Source: UBA12191 sp009937185 (GTDB taxonomy: Bacteria > Planctomycetota > UBA8108 > UBA1146). Taken from it: DNA of 64,000 bases. Below, piece by piece: positions 43,994 to 52,448 of this stretch (position 1 is the first letter of the stretch; every line of letters begins with the position of its first letter). Where the stretch lies: NCBI GenBank assembly GCA_938075155.1, contig CALJGL010000002.1, positions 1-64,000 of the forward strand, in the 5' to 3' direction. The notes beneath the pieces were generated by a model. That model saw only the letters and a list, made by a program, of their open reading frames with translations. It ran no database searches and was not told the DNA's origin. A program made the position numbers and the translations under genes.

Positions 43994-44023
43994 AACCGCT
44001 TATTCACGTATAAAACCGCTTAT
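43994..44023. repeat. Ten-base direct repeat, 20-base period
   Basis: AACCGCTTAT occurs at 43994-44003 and 44014-44023, two helical turns apart, between ychF and the SixA-like gene. The spacing suits a dimeric regulator binding one DNA face. Confidence 0.35.
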
Positions 44024-44100
44024 CTTTCTGGCCATAATTGAAGAGTAAACCCTGCCGATTTCGGTCATAGTTTGGCGAGTACTGCTCGGAAGGAAGAGTC

Positions 44101-44592
44101 ATGAATCTGACACCTTGTACATTGATCGTACTCAGGCACGCCGAAAAGAGCCTCGGATCCGATCCGGAGCTGACCGATGAAGGTCGACAACGATCGCGCG
44201 ACCTTGCTCATTTGCTAAAAGGTGTCAGCATTCAGAAGATGTATTGCACCGAGTACATCCGCACACGCCAAACTCTTGAACCCTTATCCGCAATCGCCGC
44301 CACTCCCATAGAAACGATTCCAGCCGAGAATGCTCCCCGCTGGCGTGCTGCCATCTCGGACATCGAAGCGGGAGAAACAGTTGTTATCTGCGGACACCAA
44401 AACACGGTTCCTCTTTTCGTAGAGGAGGTCGGGGGGAAAGTTTCTGAACTTGAAAATGTGTCTGGGCAATCATGGATCCCGGGGCATATCTTCGACCGGT
44501 TATATGTGGCGACATGGCAACATGGGAAACACTCTGACTTTGGGCAAACAAAAGTACTAGAGTTACGTTACGGAAATCGTTGTGAGCAATAA
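44101..44592 (+). CDS. SixA-like histidine phosphatase
   Basis: A short (163-residue) member of the histidine phosphatase superfamily. The catalytic motif RHAEK occurs at residues 13-17 (VLRHAEKS), with the second helix LTDEGRQRSRDLAHLL, the TRQT arginine motif (EYIRTRQTLEPL), and the distal His in VVICGHQNTVP. Size and motif fit SixA or other small phosphohistidine phosphatases. AGGAAGAG lies just before the ATG. Its target could be a phosphorelay protein, but none is adjacent. Could also be a phosphoglycerate-mutase-like sugar phosphatase. Confidence 0.85.
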   Translation: MNLTPCTLIVLRHAEKSLGSDPELTDEGRQRSRDLAHLLKGVSIQKMYCTEYIRTRQTLEPLSAIAATPIETIPAENAPRWRAAISDIEAGETVVICGHQNTVPLFVEEVGGKVSELENVSGQSWIPGHIFDRLYVATWQHGKHSDFGQTKVLELRYGNRCEQ

Positions 44593-44747
44593 CTCAAAAG
44601 ACGAACACGTCGCTCCAGTTTATTCATGCTGAGAGCTGACCATCTATTTATTCGAAGTGAATAAATTCCACACATGCTGAGTAGTGATCCTAAGGGTTAC
44701 AAGATAGGATTGTATTCTAGTCTAGGTCCACTTTAGAAAAGATAGTT

Positions 44748-45806
44748 ATGAAACTACTGATAAACATCCTGTGCTTCGTATTTTTATTTTCGGGATCGGT
44801 CCATGCCGGAGGACACCTCTGGGACATCAATGAACTCTATTCGAATTCGGACGGAACCATTCAATTTGTTGAACTCCATGTTCCTATGGCCGCTCCAAAT
44901 GAAAACTTCATGGTCAACAAATTCATTCGAAGTGCATCAACCGGCATAGAGTTTTTGTTTCCTGAAAACCTCGCTGGAGATACTTCATTTAAACACCTAT
45001 TGATTGCGACCTCTGGATTCGCAAACCTTCCAGGTGCACCAACCCCCGACTACATTCTTCCCGATAACTTTCTAGGGCTCGGTTCAGATGTGATTACTTG
45101 GGACGTCTACGACAGCTGGACCTATCCCACCCCTGGCCTTCCAATGGACGGCATCAACTCGATACAAAAAAATCTTTCGACAGGGAATCTCTTCATTGCC
45201 CCCAATACACCCACAAACTACTCAGAAGTTTCAGGATCTGTAGATGCAAGTGGTCCTCCTCCAACGCCACCTGTCGCTTCCTTCACGATAGATACCGCAA
45301 CAGGTGCAGCGCCATTACTTGTAAACTTCACAGATACCTCTGCCTCTTCTAGCCCCATCGTATCTTGGGTTTGGGAGATGGGAGATGGCGACTCCTCCAA
45401 TCTGCAAAGCCCCAGCCATAGTTACACAAGCCCAGGCTCATACACGGTCAGCCTCACTGCGACGAACGCTGCCGGTTCAGATGTCATGACATGCCAAACC
45501 TGCATCACGGTCACCGATCCGGGTCCGGTCACTCCTGATTTCGTCAGAGGAGATGTCAATCAAGATCTGACTTTGGATATCACTGATCCCATCGCATTGC
45601 TGGGATATCTCTTTAGCGGTAGCTCTAATAACTGCACTCAAGCCTTGGACGCCAATGACGACAGCTCATTAAATCTGGCCGACGCCGTCTCATTGCTGGG
45701 ATATCTCTTTAGCGGATCGGCTTCTCCAGGAGCACCGTTCCCTTCATGCGGATCAGATCCAACACCGGGGGGGGCTCTTTCCTGCAGCACTTTCGCCTGC
45801 CCTTAA
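44748..45806 (+). CDS. Secreted protein with PKD and dockerin-like domains
   Basis: A 352-residue exported protein: signal peptide ILCFVFLFSGSVHAGGH, an N-terminal domain of about 140 residues (GTIQFVELHVPMAAP), a PKD domain at about 180-255 (GAAPLLVNFTDTSA, WEMGDGDSSNLQSPSHSY), and a Cys-containing dockerin-like tail (DFVRGDVNQDLTLDITDP and SLLGYLFSG repeats, ending FACP). The tail has two EF-hand-type Asp loops and also ends both dihaem peroxidase homologues in this window. It likely binds calcium and may direct surface attachment; inference. A run of eight G near the end overlaps the next gene. Confidence 0.88.
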   Translation: MKLLINILCFVFLFSGSVHAGGHLWDINELYSNSDGTIQFVELHVPMAAPNENFMVNKFIRSASTGIEFLFPENLAGDTSFKHLLIATSGFANLPGAPTPDYILPDNFLGLGSDVITWDVYDSWTYPTPGLPMDGINSIQKNLSTGNLFIAPNTPTNYSEVSGSVDASGPPPTPPVASFTIDTATGAAPLLVNFTDTSASSSPIVSWVWEMGDGDSSNLQSPSHSYTSPGSYTVSLTATNAAGSDVMTCQTCITVTDPGPVTPDFVRGDVNQDLTLDITDPIALLGYLFSGSSNNCTQALDANDDSSLNLADAVSLLGYLFSGSASPGAPFPSCGSDPTPGGALSCSTFACP

Positions 45807-46459
45807 AATCGATCTTTCTGATCAGTTTTTTGCTATTGATCGGGATGCTTTGTGGTTGTCAATCAGCCGCAAAGCATCCCGATCAAGTCATGAATAAATC
45901 CACTATCAATTCAGAGTCTTGCCGACAATGCCTATCCGCATACGAAACACACGGTTGGTGTAAAGCATGCCAATTGGGTTACGTTGCCTTGGTTCCCATC
46001 CGGTCTCAAAAATTTCATGAAGCTTTAGATGTTCATGGGCATGAAGTACCTAGGAGCAGCCTACAGTGCCAACTTTGTATTCAGGTATCCCAGCAAGATG
46101 AGTTTTGCCCTCGCTGTCATCACGGTTTTGTTTCTGGAAAACTTTATTTTTCAAAACTGAGCTGGTCGCTCGCTCAAGGAATCACGCTCAGCGGCAACGA
46201 AACTTGTCTTGATTGCGACCCCTCCTCAGAAAACCCGGCGTCTCTTCAAAGCCCTGTCAGTCCATGCCCAACGTGCGACGGATACAGAGTTGGAAACGTT
46301 AAATTCCTCTCGGCAGAGAAAGCGCACAACGCTTGGTCTCAGCTTCAGAGGTTACTGGAAGCCCTCGATCGAGACGCGGAGTGCCCTGGATGCTGCCTCA
46401 ACGGCTTCTTTGGCTTCCCTTGCCCTGACTGCGGAAAAGCCCCTATTCCTCAGGTTTAA
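45746..46459 (+). CDS. Lipoprotein with eight CxxC pairs
   Basis: A 237-residue protein whose start overlaps the preceding gene by 61 bases. The only in-frame start before its hydrophobic signal (IFLISFLLLIGMLCGC, lipobox) is ATG 45746, with no good ribosome site; coupling is likely. The mature part has eight CxxC pairs: CRQC, CKAC, CQLC, CPRC, CLDC, CPTC, CPGCC and CPDC, grouped in four units, each with a closing Gly, like zinc-ribbon or DnaJ-type knuckles. Metal-binding pairs of this kind are unusual in a lipoprotein exposed to the oxidising periplasm. No family recognised. Confidence 0.7.
   Translation: MRIRSNTGGGSFLQHFRLPLKSIFLISFLLLIGMLCGCQSAAKHPDQVMNKSTINSESCRQCLSAYETHGWCKACQLGYVALVPIRSQKFHEALDVHGHEVPRSSLQCQLCIQVSQQDEFCPRCHHGFVSGKLYFSKLSWSLAQGITLSGNETCLDCDPSSENPASLQSPVSPCPTCDGYRVGNVKFLSAEKAHNAWSQLQRLLEALDRDAECPGCCLNGFFGFPCPDCGKAPIPQV
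45767..45774. repeat. Eight-G homopolymer inside a gene overlap
   Basis: GGGGGGGG lies where the end of the PKD/dockerin-like gene and the start of the eight-CxxC gene overlap in different frames. Polymerase slippage here would change both proteins. Confidence 0.8.
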
Positions 46460-46762
46460 GGATCTTTCCCAGATTTGCCAGCAGACCCTCAATTCACACT
46501 CCTGAAAATATTTTTAAAAACTCTGTCCGGAGTCTGTCCGGCTCCGGATCTATCAGTATGGGAAGGGGGGGGCGCCGAAGGCGGGCTGGCGATTCCCCCT
46601 AACCCTTGTTTAATTAGCACACACCTCCTCGCAGGGCCTCCTAGCGCAACGCTCGGGGGCCCTCGTTTTTTGAGGGGCTTCTCGAGTCATGATGTTGAGA
46701 GCCCATATCCGGCTGAGAGCCCAACCGGATGAGGTACTTTCGGAGATATCTCTCCAGAGGAC
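46460..46762. other. Intergenic region, GC-rich and structured
   Basis: 303 bases between convergent genes. Contains a second eight-G run at 46565-46572, GC-rich inverted segments around 46633-46676 (GGGCC with GGCCC; CCCTC with GAGGG around a T run) that may end transcription, and ATCCGG/CCGGAT at 46708-46731. No gene seen. Confidence 0.5.
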
Positions 46763-47335
46763 TTATTCTCCGCAGATTTCTCGAAAGAGATCGGGATAGC
46801 GGGAATTCACCCACTCTCGTAAATCTTCGGGAGATTCCTTCTCCAAGAGATCACGAAAGTCATGGGGACCCTCATGTCCTTTGACTCTGTGGCCAAAGGG
46901 AATCCTGCGCAGTTGCTGCCAGGCAGTATCCAAGTCTTCTCCACACACAACATGACGATACAGAGCAGACCCAAATCCTGTTTTGTCTTTTCCTCTTTTG
47001 CAGTAGAGCAATAGCGGCCGCTCCGCTTCGTCCAAAAGACGAAGAAACTCGGCGACAGCTTCGGGTCGGGGCAATCGAGAGGATCGAAGGTGAAGATTGT
47101 GGTACTCCACCCCCAGCGCTTCAAAGTCGACTTCTCCTAATGTGGCATCTGAAGATTCGGGTCTTCTCAGATCGATGGCAGTCTTTATCCCTAACCTCTT
47201 CATGACCCCGCTAAACCACAAGGCAGACCCTGATCCCCTTGCGATCCTCCATACCTGAGGAGGATCTAGAGAGTGAAGATTCGACCGAAAGAGGTGTCTA
47301 AAGATTCCCGATAGCATTCGTAAAGTCCATTTCAC
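46763..47335 (-). CDS. Dual-specificity-phosphatase-like protein lacking the catalytic Arg
   Basis: A 190-residue protein of the tyrosine/dual-specificity phosphatase fold: IKTAIDLRRPE in the first strand, then the P-loop LLLYCKRGKDKTGF. The family motif is Cx5R; here Cys112 is followed six residues later by Lys118 instead of Arg. The spare Arg at position 114 cannot play the same role. The general-acid region is not obvious. It is therefore either a weak or inactive phosphatase, possibly a phosphate-binding pseudo-enzyme, unless the base is a sequencing error (AAA/AAG to AGA). AAGAAG lies before the ATG. Cytosolic, no signal peptide. Confidence 0.8.
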   Translation of the reverse strand: MKWTLRMLSGIFRHLFRSNLHSLDPPQVWRIARGSGSALWFSGVMKRLGIKTAIDLRRPESSDATLGEVDFEALGVEYHNLHLRSSRLPRPEAVAEFLRLLDEAERPLLLYCKRGKDKTGFGSALYRHVVCGEDLDTAWQQLRRIPFGHRVKGHEGPHDFRDLLEKESPEDLREWVNSRYPDLFREICGE

Positions 47336-47353
47336 TTCTTGTCAGGAGATTGA

Positions 47354-47392
47354 CTGAACCCTGAAACTGAACCCTGAAACTAAACCTTGAAC
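47354..47392. repeat. Three tandem 13-base repeats
   Basis: CTGAACCCTGAAA at 47354-47366 is repeated exactly at 47367-47379 and with changes at 47380-47392, just upstream of the phosphatase-like gene. Confidence 0.75.
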
Positions 47393-47394
47393 CG

Positions 47395-47433
47395 GGGTAC
47401 CATGCCATCCCGAATGGGTACCATGCCATCCCG
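47395..47433. repeat. Tandem 18-base direct repeat, period 21
   Basis: GGGTACCATGCCATCCCG at 47395-47412 is repeated exactly at 47416-47433, directly after the 13-base repeats. Confidence 0.8.
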
Positions 47434-47544
47434 GATAAGGTTCGACTACAGTTTTCATCGGCTTCCGATCCCACTGAGCATGAAGCATCAAGACCGACTG
47501 AAGTCCGCTGAACAGTCACTGGATCAAATCAGAAAGGCACTTCC

Positions 47545-48345
47545 ATGAAAAGACCTATCGCACTCATTACTGGCGCCAGCTCAGGAATCGGTCTCAGTTT
47601 TTCTCGGGAACTGGCCACACGTGGATATGACCTCATTCTGGTCGCCCGTAGAGAAGATCGCCTCAAGAGCGTGGCGGCAGATCTCTCCCACCAATATGGA
47701 GTCGAGTGCAGAACAGAAGTCGTCGATTTAGCAAATCCAGATGCCGTAAAACCTCTTGTCGACAGACTTCTCTCTGACGGATTAGAAATCGAAGTCTTGA
47801 TCAACAACGCCGGATATGGACTGTCCGGATCATTTCTCTCAAGAGACTGGGAAGAACATGAAGACTTTCTTCGAGTCCTTCTTCTCTCAGTTTGCGAACT
47901 GACACATCGACTCCTTCCTGGCATGAAAGAACGCGGCAAGGGACGCATCATTCAGGTCTCATCGGTGGCTGGCTTTGTTCCCGGGACAGCGGGCCACACT
48001 CTCTACGGCGCCGTCAAAGCTGCCTTGAATCTCTTCACCGAATGCCTCGCATTAGAATGCAAAAATAGCGGAGTCCTCGTCACGGCACTCTGTCCTGGTT
48101 TCACTCTGACAGAATTTCATGACGTCAACGGTACCCGCGCGAGAATGTCAGGTATTCCCGGTTTTATGTGGCTCAACTCTGATAGGGTCGCCCGGGAAGC
48201 TCTAGAAGACTGCGAACGGGGGGAAGTGTACTGCATCCCTGGCATTTTCTATCGAACCCTCATCAGGGCTTTAGAGCTGATGCCTGCTGGGCTCAGGAGA
48301 TATTTCGTGGCCAGTTCCGGTTCTTCGTATAGAGATGCTTCCTGA
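47545..48345 (+). CDS. Short-chain dehydrogenase/reductase
   Basis: A classical SDR of 266 residues: coenzyme motif ALITGASSGIGLS (TGxxxGxG), NNAGYG, catalytic Ser in VSSVAGF, and Tyr/Lys in YGAVKAAL. The usual Arg/Asp after strand 2 reads VARREDRL, which favours NADP(H). The C-terminal part (about 220-266, FYRTLIRALELMPAGL) is hydrophobic and resembles the DHRS7-like or fungal keto-reductase subgroup that may lie at the membrane. Substrate not readable. It precedes the peroxiredoxin gene by 167 bases. Confidence 0.92.
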   Translation: MKRPIALITGASSGIGLSFSRELATRGYDLILVARREDRLKSVAADLSHQYGVECRTEVVDLANPDAVKPLVDRLLSDGLEIEVLINNAGYGLSGSFLSRDWEEHEDFLRVLLLSVCELTHRLLPGMKERGKGRIIQVSSVAGFVPGTAGHTLYGAVKAALNLFTECLALECKNSGVLVTALCPGFTLTEFHDVNGTRARMSGIPGFMWLNSDRVAREALEDCERGEVYCIPGIFYRTLIRALELMPAGLRRYFVASSGSSYRDAS

Positions 48346-48455
48346 CCTATCCATAGGTTTGCTTGTGAGCGAAAATTATTTCGAGTTTCAGCCGGAGTTA
48401 TTGCCCTCATGGACCACCACAGTGTAAACCTGTACGAGATAAGGTGATCATTGAA

Positions 48456-48488
48456 CAATAATTAAGCAATAATTAAACAATGATTGAA
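48456..48488. repeat. Three 11-base iterated repeats before the peroxiredoxin gene
   Basis: CAATAATTAAG, CAATAATTAAA and CAATGATTGAA follow in a row at 48456-48488, ending 14 bases before the AAGGAGG of the peroxiredoxin gene. Possibly a regulator-binding array or part of the promoter/leader. Confidence 0.6.
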
Positions 48489-48512
48489 CCTCTCTCAATC
48501 CTAAGGAGGCAT

Positions 48513-49034
48513 ATGACACTGGTAGGAAACAAAACACCTGAATGGAAATCAAATGCTTATTCTAATGGCAAAGCCGTTGAACTGAGCCATGAAGACTATG
48601 CAGGGAAATGGCATTTAATCTATTGGTATCCCTTTGATTTCTCGGGCCTTTGCCCCACAGAAATTCAAAACTTTGAAGACCTGCTCGGTGATTTCAAAGC
48701 AGAGAACGTGGAGATACTAGGAGCCAGCTGCGATTCAGTCCTTACGCACAAAAAATGGTTTGAAGACGGTGTTACGTTCTCTAGCCCCATCACCCATCCC
48801 GTGATTGCTGACACGAATCATTCTGTAACAAAATCGTTCGGGGCATTGAAAGAAGAGTTGGGCGTAGCTTACAGAGCAATGGTACTCATCGATCCTGAAG
48901 GGACAATCCGAGCCCATTCTGTGAGCGACCTCGGCGTGGGTCGTAGTCCGCAAGAAATGCTAAGGCTCGCCCAAGCATTCGTCTCTGGTCAAGCGTGCCC
49001 AGCAAACTGGAAGAAAGGTCAAGAACTGGCTTAG
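48513..49034 (+). CDS. Two-Cys AhpC/TSA peroxiredoxin
   Basis: Reduces hydrogen peroxide and organic hydroperoxides in the cytosol. ATG 48513 follows AAGGAGG at 48503-48509; an upstream ATG 11 codons earlier is not supported. Peroxidatic Cys47 sits in DFSGLCPTEI and resolving Cys162 in GQACPANWKKG, the arrangement of typical 2-Cys AhpC, with the catalytic Arg region later. The usual DFTFVCPTE reads DFSGLCPTE here. 173 residues, slightly short. No AhpF-type reductase is adjacent. Repeats just upstream and a strong terminator downstream define a single-gene unit. Confidence 0.95.
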   Translation: MTLVGNKTPEWKSNAYSNGKAVELSHEDYAGKWHLIYWYPFDFSGLCPTEIQNFEDLLGDFKAENVEILGASCDSVLTHKKWFEDGVTFSSPITHPVIADTNHSVTKSFGALKEELGVAYRAMVLIDPEGTIRAHSVSDLGVGRSPQEMLRLAQAFVSGQACPANWKKGQELA

Positions 49035-49523
49035 TGAGCGTTCTTGAATTTCACATTTGCAATATCGAAAGAAGGGGAGACAAAACGTCTCCCCTTTTTT
49101 TGTTTCAATTCAAATCGGAGGACTGATCCACCTCGGTGTCATTACTCTATATAGAGAAACAACTTAAATGGACGGAATTACAGGTACTCAGGAATTATTC
49201 TATCTATCGATATTCGGTGATATATAGATATCTAGATCCGCCCTTGACTTAACTGACACTCTCAACCTCGGCTCTCTGAAAAGTCAGCTTTTACTCTAAT
49301 TTCAGTGCCTCTTCTCCCTTAACTCTTGTTTATAAACTGATCCGAATCCGAAAATCTCATAACCTAGAAGTATCACGATGAGACTTTATTCATCCGAGCG
49401 CTTGAGATAAGTGATCGAAGCAAAATTGAACTATTCAGCAATGAGCTTGGTGCCCCCAAAAGCAATCCAAGAAAAAAATGGGTTTTGAGTCTCTGGCTCA
49501 ATATTAGAAATGCGAGGAGAAAG
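49035..49523. other. Intergenic region before the first peroxidase homologue
   Basis: After the terminator at 49072-49101 the stretch is AT-rich with palindromes CTCTATATAGAG (49145-49156) and TAGATATCTA (49224-49233 area). No gene seen; it must carry the promoter of the peroxidase homologue. Confidence 0.5.
49072..49101 (+). terminator. Rho-independent terminator
   Basis: AAGGGGAGAC pairs with GTCTCCCCTT across a five-base loop, then a T run, 38 bases after the peroxiredoxin stop. Confidence 0.92.
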
Positions 49524-52061
49524 ATGATTAAGAATTTTACGTTAGCAGCACTATTTTCCCTGTGTTCGACGATTTGTATCGCACAGGATTTCGGGCCACT
49601 CAGTAGCCTGCAAACTCCCTTACCAGGGAATTTAAGTGAGTTCGTTTTAGATCAAGATAAGGCCATAGCACTTGGAAAAGCGCTATTTTGGGACATGCAA
49701 ACAGGTTCAGACGGACTGACCGCATGTGCCAGCTGTCACTTCTCAGGTGGTGGTGACACACGCGCAACGGGCCAAGCACATCCAGGTGCATTGGGTGCAT
49801 TTACGAACTTGGGACCGAATCACACCTTTACGGCCGATGATTTCCCGTTTCGTAAGCTCTCCGATCACGACGACGCCGAATCTTCAGTCCTCAGTGATTC
49901 TACAGAGGTCGGAGGATCAGCCGGTATTCACCTTCAAGACTTTAATGGATTGACTTTGAACGCGACGGGTGCCGCAGACTCGATTGACGACTGCTCTAAC
50001 ATCGATAACGATGGATTCCCGATCGTGGATCCGCTTTTCAACATTGATAACATCAATGTTCGTCAGACAACGGGACGAAACGCTCCCAGCACCGTCAATG
50101 CCATTCATTACGTTGATAACTTCTGGGATGGCCGTGCTCGATCTGACTTCAATGGAGTCAATCCAGGGGGTCAAAGTGATCCCAGTGCTGCTATTCGCAA
50201 AGTAGATACTGATGGAAATGTTGTTTCCTGCGGGATCACCATGGAAAAAGCCTCCTTGGCTTCTCAGTCCGTGGGCCCACCGCTGAGCGGAGTCGAAATG
50301 TCCGGCGCAGGCAGAGGATTCATCGATCTTGGCAAGAAGATGTGCAGTGTGACCCCTCTTGCTCTTCAAGAAGTCTCTGGCGATGACAGCGTACTCGGAA
50401 GCATGGCTGTTGCGCCTGGCGACGGAAAAGGCCTGAACACTTCTTATGTTGACATGATTCAACAAGCGTTCAGACCTGAGTACTGGAATTCGGATGCCAT
50501 ATTCGACGGCGCAGGAAACACGATTCTCGATGACGCCGGAAACCCCGTCAGTGGCGCACCAGAGGGTCCAGATCAGTTCGCTCTCATGGAAATGAACTTT
50601 GCCATGATCTGGGGAATCTCAGTCATGCTTTACGAATCCACCCTTGTTTCTGACCAGACTCCTTTCGATGAATGGCTTTCAGGGGACGAAGAAGCATTAT
50701 CTCCCGAAGCTGAAAACGGAATGGATGCATTCTACAGCGGAGGCTTGAAGTGCGCTCATTGTCATAGTGGCCCTCTCTTGAGTGCTGCAACTTGGGATCA
50801 GCTCAACGTAGACGATAAAGTTGGAGTAGGTCCTGTTGTCAACGTTCAGATGAACGACGGAGTTGGAGTTGCCGACAAAGGCTACTTCAATGTCGGTCTT
50901 CGCCCTGTTGCTGAAGATATGGGAAGAGCAGCAGTGGGTGATGCCACATGGACAAGTGCGCTTGCCGCTGGAAACAACTCCATGTTGCCGGACAGCCAAA
51001 TCGAAAATATTGACAATTCTGATCCGGTGAAAAATGCAGGGGCCTTCAAAACTCCAACTCTTCGAAACGTCGAGTTGAACGGGCCCTTCTTTCATAATGG
51101 AAGTCAGGCCACTCTTAAACAGGTCGTAGAGTTTTACACTCGCGGTGGAGACTTCACTCACCTCGAGCCAGAATCTGTTCACAAGTACGTGAATCCCATT
51201 GGAAAACTCAGAGGTAAAGAGCCACGCCAAGAAGCCGTCGTCGAATTCATGAAATCATTGACGGATGAACGTGTTCGTTGGGAAATGGAACCCTTCGATC
51301 ACCCTCAATTGCTCATACCAAACGGAGCCATATCAAATACTGATGGTGCTTTGAATCTCGGCTCACTGGGGCTCAATGACTCCAATGACGCTCTTCTCGA
51401 ATTGCCCGCAGTAGGCCGTTTTGGACGTGGCTCCATGGGTGTACCGCCAGTAAAAGGCTTCTTAGAAGACCAAAGTGGCAATAGCAATGGCACTGGTACG
51501 CTTGGAGCAGGGCAACCTGATGTTATAGAAGCTATTTGTTTCGAGACGGGTGACAAAGTCGTATTGAACTGGACAGTTCAAGGCTCTATCGACTCTATCG
51601 TTATTGAAATCGATAATGGCGGCATCATGGGCGTTGAAACACACGTTCTTGACCCATCACAAACCTCCTTCGAAGACTTTGAGTTCCGTCCTGGAGTTAC
51701 CGGGTACCTCCTGACTCCACACTTCTTGGGAGCAGAGTTGAAATCTAGTGCTTGCTACATCCGCAGGGGTGCACAGCCAGGTCTCACTCCCCAGTTCTTA
51801 AGAGGTGATAGCAACAACGACGGTATTCTCGATCTTGGAGACGCTGTGACCTCTCTCGATATCATCTTCTTCGGACTTCCGGCGGCCTGTAAGGACGCTT
51901 CAGACTGGAACGACGACGGTCGAGTCGATATTTCAGATCCGATTGCTACTCTCGGTTACATCTTTGGTGGAACTGCTGCTCCTGAAGCGCCCTTCCCCCT
52001 GTGTGGAACCGATCCAATCTTCGACTCTCTAGATTGCACGGGCGCGTCCAACTGCCCATAA
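49524..52061 (+). CDS. Secreted dihaem cytochrome c peroxidase homologue with dockerin-like tail, copy 1
   Basis: An 845-residue exported protein; ATG 49524 follows GGAGAAAG and starts a signal peptide (NFTLAALFSLCSTICIAQ). Haem c sites are CASCH (68-72) and CAHCH (410-414), as in the MauG/cytochrome c peroxidase group, with TGRNAPSTVNAIHYVDNFWDGRA and HNGSQATLKQVVEFYTRGG family blocks (shown in parts). It is twice the usual length because of a long insert and an added C-terminal half with a beta domain (about 660-750) and a dockerin-like tail (FLRGDSNNDGILDLGDA, CGTDP, SNCP). It probably handles peroxide or oxidises a surface substrate; the second copy follows. Confidence 0.9.
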   Translation: MIKNFTLAALFSLCSTICIAQDFGPLSSLQTPLPGNLSEFVLDQDKAIALGKALFWDMQTGSDGLTACASCHFSGGGDTRATGQAHPGALGAFTNLGPNHTFTADDFPFRKLSDHDDAESSVLSDSTEVGGSAGIHLQDFNGLTLNATGAADSIDDCSNIDNDGFPIVDPLFNIDNINVRQTTGRNAPSTVNAIHYVDNFWDGRARSDFNGVNPGGQSDPSAAIRKVDTDGNVVSCGITMEKASLASQSVGPPLSGVEMSGAGRGFIDLGKKMCSVTPLALQEVSGDDSVLGSMAVAPGDGKGLNTSYVDMIQQAFRPEYWNSDAIFDGAGNTILDDAGNPVSGAPEGPDQFALMEMNFAMIWGISVMLYESTLVSDQTPFDEWLSGDEEALSPEAENGMDAFYSGGLKCAHCHSGPLLSAATWDQLNVDDKVGVGPVVNVQMNDGVGVADKGYFNVGLRPVAEDMGRAAVGDATWTSALAAGNNSMLPDSQIENIDNSDPVKNAGAFKTPTLRNVELNGPFFHNGSQATLKQVVEFYTRGGDFTHLEPESVHKYVNPIGKLRGKEPRQEAVVEFMKSLTDERVRWEMEPFDHPQLLIPNGAISNTDGALNLGSLGLNDSNDALLELPAVGRFGRGSMGVPPVKGFLEDQSGNSNGTGTLGAGQPDVIEAICFETGDKVVLNWTVQGSIDSIVIEIDNGGIMGVETHVLDPSQTSFEDFEFRPGVTGYLLTPHFLGAELKSSACYIRRGAQPGLTPQFLRGDSNNDGILDLGDAVTSLDIIFFGLPAACKDASDWNDDGRVDISDPIATLGYIFGGTAAPEAPFPLCGTDPIFDSLDCTGASNCP

Positions 52062-52448
52062 GCTAACAACGAGACATTCGAGACAAAGTAGGAAATGTCG
52101 AGATATCCCCGTACTTGCCTTTATATGGCAAGTACGGGCTTTTTTTGCGATCTCTTCCATACATTACTTTCCTGACTTTGTAGACTTAACTTCTAACACC
52201 AAACAACGGTCTTGCACCTGTATTGTTAACGCTATTAAATCCATACAGGTTAAGGGAAAGGGGACTCGGGAGTGCGAATCTAAACGTACCGGTCCTTTAT
52301 TCTTGGCTTTTCGGTTCACTGTTTTGCCCAGAATACCGTAAGAGCCTCGTTGTTTTTAAGTATGGGGTATTTGTTTTATTTAGACGAGAAGTTTATTCAG
52401 AGTCATATTTCCTGGATAAACAATCGGTGTATCTAGAATGGGTGTGTA
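52062..52448. other. Intergenic region between the two peroxidase homologues
   Basis: A terminator at 52108-52146 is followed by about 300 bases, AT-rich near 52340-52440, that presumably carry a separate promoter. A short open frame here has poor composition; no gene accepted. Confidence 0.5.
52108..52146 (+). terminator. Rho-independent terminator
   Basis: CCCGTACTTGCC (52108-52119) pairs perfectly with GGCAAGTACGGG (52127-52138), loop seven, followed by C and a T run. Confidence 0.95.

Noticed and set aside
49917..50465. 182-codon antisense frame in the first peroxidase homologue, and 149 codons at 53676-54125 in the second
   Set aside because: They lie opposite conserved peroxidase regions, so their presence in both copies follows from the paralogy.
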